DNA of 64,000 nucleotides from Cupriavidus pauculus. GTDB lineage: Bacteria > Pseudomonadota > Gammaproteobacteria > Burkholderiales > Burkholderiaceae. A model generated the notes under the pieces. It had not been told where the DNA came from and ran no database searches. It saw only the letters and a list, made by a program, of their open reading frames with translations. Both the position numbers and the translations under genes were made by a program. The stretch is taken from the NCBI RefSeq assembly GCF_008801835.1, contig NZ_VZOW01000016.1:62001-126000 (forward strand), read 5' to 3'. Numbering within the stretch: position 1 is the first letter of the stretch; every line of letters starts with the position of its first letter. This document shows positions 61,957 through 64,000 of the stretch, one piece after another.

Positions 61957-62436
61957 ATGTCGACCCAAGCCGAAGTTCGTCCGCCGTTGCCCCCGTTCAC
62001 GCGCGAGACTGCCGCCGCCAAAGTGCGCGCGGCCGAGGATGGCTGGAATACGCGTGACCCGCAGCGCGTTTCGCTGGCCTATACGCCGGACAGCGCGTGG
62101 CGTAATCGCGCCGAGTTCGTCAACGGCCGCGACGAGATCGTCGCCTTCCTGACGCGCAAGTGGCAGAAGGAACTCGATTACCGCCTGATCAAGGAACTAT
62201 GGGCGCATGACGGCAACCGCATCGCGGTGCGCTTCGCCTATGAATGGCACGACGACTCGGGCAACTGGTTCCGGTCATACGGCAACGAGAATTGGGAATT
62301 CGATGAGAACGGGCTGATGCGTCGCCGCTTTGCCTGCATCAATGACGCGCCGATCCGAGAGGCCGATCGCAAATATCACTGGCCACTGGGACGCCGCCCC
62401 GACGATCACCCTGGCCTGAGCGATCTGGGTCTGTGA
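61957..62436 (+). CDS. DUF1348-family (nuclear transport factor 2-like fold) protein
   Basis: 159 residues. AAGGAGCC is a strong ribosome site before ATG 61957. Family marks: [60 protein letters not shown] and [20 protein letters not shown]. The fold is a SnoaL/NTF2-type cone; the function is not established. These genes are often under TetR control, which fits the palindromic promoter upstream. No TetR gene is adjacent here. Confidence 0.9.
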   Translation: MSTQAEVRPPLPPFTRETAAAKVRAAEDGWNTRDPQRVSLAYTPDSAWRNRAEFVNGRDEIVAFLTRKWQKELDYRLIKELWAHDGNRIAVRFAYEWHDDSGNWFRSYGNENWEFDENGLMRRRFACINDAPIREADRKYHWPLGRRPDDHPGLSDLGL

Positions 62437-62547
62437 CGCGGCGCGTCCTCCGCTTGCTGCGCAGGCCAGGCAGGCCCGCATGCGTGCGGCATGGCGGGGC
62501 TGCGGAAGGTTGCGGAAGGCGACGGCGCAGGGACGCGCCGGGGGCCG

Positions 62548-64000
62548 TTACTGCATGGATTTCAGATTGCCCACGCGCACCAGCATCTCGGTGAACATCT
62601 GCATGTCCAGGTTCAGGTCGGCAACTTCCTTGTATTCGCGGGCGTTGTGCGCGGTGTACTTTTTGCCCGGCATCGCTGGCCCGAAGTTGATCGCGTTGGG
62701 CATCAGCTTGGCCGTGGTGCTGCCGGCGGTCGGCACCGGCTTGGCCTCCAGGCCCGTGGTGTCGCCGTACACGCTGAGCAGTGTTGCCAGCCACGCACCC
62801 TTGGGATCGCGTGCCATCCAGTCGCCCTGAACATGGTCGATTTCCAGCGCGGTGTGGGTCGATGCGGCCCACGCCTGGATGCGCTTGGCGATGCTTGCTC
62901 GCAGGGCATCCGGCGTGGATCCGCGCGGCATGCGCACGTTGGCCGTGACTTCAAGCTTGCCGTCCCGCTCGCGGATCAGCGTCGGCGAGATCGTCAACGG
63001 GCCCATGAAGTCATCGCGATAGCCGACCTCGAGTCGTTCACCGAGGTAGCCGGTGCCGTACAGGTCGGTCAGGTAGCGTGTGGCGCGGGCGTACTGGTTG
63101 TCGGCAAACGTCACGCCCGACGCCTGCAGGAACATGGCCAGCCTCGGCAGCGGATTCACGCCTTCCTCGGGACGCGAGCCATGTGCCGACGATCCATTGA
63201 CCTTGACGTCGACCGCATCGCCATTGCGCGCAACGTCGATGGTGAAGCGGCCCTGCGCGGCGTGCTGGGCGATAAAGCCGGCGCGCGCCTTGTCCAGCGC
63301 GGCTGCGACCGCGTCGGGATCGCCGCCGGCAATGCGCGCGGTGGCGGTCTGGGGGATCGCGTTGGCCGATGCGGCACCGCTCATCGCCACGATGGCCGGC
63401 TGCTTGCCGTCGACCGCCTGGTTCGCGAAGCGCACCGTCAGCGCGCCCGATCCCTTCTCGGCCACGACGGCCGGATACTTGCTGTCGAGCACGATGTTGT
63501 ATTCGGGCAGCGCGGTTTTTTCACGGTAGTACTTCATGCCGTCGCCGCCGGTTTCCTCGGTGGTCTCGATCATCAGGCGGATCGTGCGCGCCAGCGGCAC
63601 GCCGCTTTCACGCACGGTCTTCATCGCATAGAGCGCCGCAGCGATCGATCCCTTGTCGTCGATGGTGCCGCGGCCATACAGGTAGTCGCCCACGCGCGTG
63701 ACCTTGAACGGATCGAGTTTCGTGCCGTCGTCGAGCACCCATTCGTCGGCCACCACGGGCACCACATCGGCGTGCGTCAGGATGCCGAAGGTTTCCTTGC
63801 CCTGGCCGGGCAGCGTTACTTCGAACACCCGGTTGTCCACGTTGCGGAACTGCAGGCCGAAATCGCGCGCCATGCGTTCCACCAGCTTGCCGAAGTCGAC
63901 GATGGCCGGGTTTTCGTGCTGCGGCACCTTGTCGTCGCGCACCGTGCGCAGCGCCACCATTTCGCCGATGCTGTCGAGCACCGCCTGATGGTTGTGCACG
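62548..64000 (-). CDS. M20-family metallopeptidase (dipeptidase, PepV-like), N-terminus outside the window
   Basis: 483 residues are visible and the frame is open to the window edge; the GTG at 63999 is probably internal. Zinc ligands: His/Asp in ILTHADVVPV, bridging Asp in GRGTIDDKGS, the Glu pair in MIETTEETGG, Asp in NIVLDSKYP and His in KKYTAHNAREYKEV. The dimerisation or lid part (SSAHGSRPEEGVNPLPRLAM) is intact. It would split dipeptides or N-acyl amino acids. Relatives often carry a signal peptide, which would lie outside. Confidence 0.88.
   Translation of the reverse strand, partial: VHNHQAVLDSIGEMVALRTVRDDKVPQHENPAIVDFGKLVERMARDFGLQFRNVDNRVFEVTLPGQGKETFGILTHADVVPVVADEWVLDDGTKLDPFKVTRVGDYLYGRGTIDDKGSIAAALYAMKTVRESGVPLARTIRLMIETTEETGGDGMKYYREKTALPEYNIVLDSKYPAVVAEKGSGALTVRFANQAVDGKQPAIVAMSGAASANAIPQTATARIAGGDPDAVAAALDKARAGFIAQHAAQGRFTIDVARNGDAVDVKVNGSSAHGSRPEEGVNPLPRLAMFLQASGVTFADNQYARATRYLTDLYGTGYLGERLEVGYRDDFMGPLTISPTLIRERDGKLEVTANVRMPRGSTPDALRASIAKRIQAWAASTHTALEIDHVQGDWMARDPKGAWLATLLSVYGDTTGLEAKPVPTAGSTTAKLMPNAINFGPAMPGKKYTAHNAREYKEVADLNLDMQMFTEMLVRVGNLKSMQ

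Noticed and set aside
1..64000. Search by eye for tRNA, rRNA, insertion sequences, phage or plasmid genes
   Set aside because: No cloverleaf with conserved TPsiC arm, no transposase or integrase motifs (DDE, Tyr recombinase) and no terminal inverted repeats with target duplications were found.

Overview
The window is high-GC DNA (clearly above 60 percent, by eye) with the gene content of a Burkholderiales bacterium, most likely Cupriavidus or a close relative. The grounds are four orphan periplasmic receptors of the Bug (TctC) type, a self-sufficient CYP116B/P450-RhF-type monooxygenase like the one known from Cupriavidus metallidurans, and many LysR, IclR and TetR regulators each paired with a small catabolic unit. 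It reads as chromosomal accessory or second-replicon DNA. I saw no rRNA, tRNA, CRISPR array, transposase, integrase or phage gene. The species assignment is inference.

Layout. 1-3.4 kb: a TauD-type dioxygenase (cut by the window edge) and an SsuA/TauA-type ABC importer. 3.4-8 kb: a methyltransferase, an MFS transporter divergent from an IclR regulator, and a membrane diguanylate cyclase. 8-14.9 kb: aldehyde dehydrogenase divergent from LysR, then a receptor gene and a P450-reductase-ferredoxin fusion divergent from IclR. 14.9-17.7 kb: a glutathione S-transferase, a frameshifted PEP-mutase/isocitrate-lyase family gene, a PhnB-like protein and a 66-residue lipoprotein. 17.7-21.3 kb: a cobalamin-riboswitch operon with a TonB-dependent receptor and CobW. 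21.4-28.2 kb: amidohydrolase, GntR regulator, two Bug receptors, then an AroQ-like dehydratase and MHS-type transporter divergent from IclR. 28.3-33 kb: tyrosine/phenylalanine catabolism (tyrB, aroP, hpd) with a divergent Lrp regulator. 33-37 kb: DNA repair, with a nuclease/Fe-S helicase gene and exonuclease III divergent around a perfect LexA box. 37-38.7 kb: TetR, a 33-residue membrane peptide and a secreted DPYTDGA-repeat protein, preceded by two near-identical palindromes. 38.8-44 kb: FAH-family hydrolase, glyoxalase-fold protein, LysR, MFS, TetR and an SDR. 44-50 kb: chemoreceptor, BON-domain protein, patatin phospholipase and small proteins. 50-58.6 kb: LysR/TauE, a TAT-exported alpha/beta hydrolase with a coupled lipoprotein, a CoA-transferase, a cNMP-binding/thioredoxin-reductase-like flavoprotein and a fourth Bug receptor. 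58.7-64 kb: a ferritin-like diiron protein, a second DPYTDGA protein, an alpha/beta hydrolase-LuxR fusion, a DUF1348 gene behind a promoter with twin palindromes, and an M20 dipeptidase cut by the window end.

The most interesting material is the DPYTDGA-repeat family, seen at two unlinked loci and in one of them with its own regulator, operators and micro-protein; the LexA-controlled repair pair, whose exonuclease III carries a histone-H1-like lysine tail; the thioredoxin-reductase-like flavoprotein that has lost its CxxC centre; and the riboswitch-controlled receptor/CobW operon.
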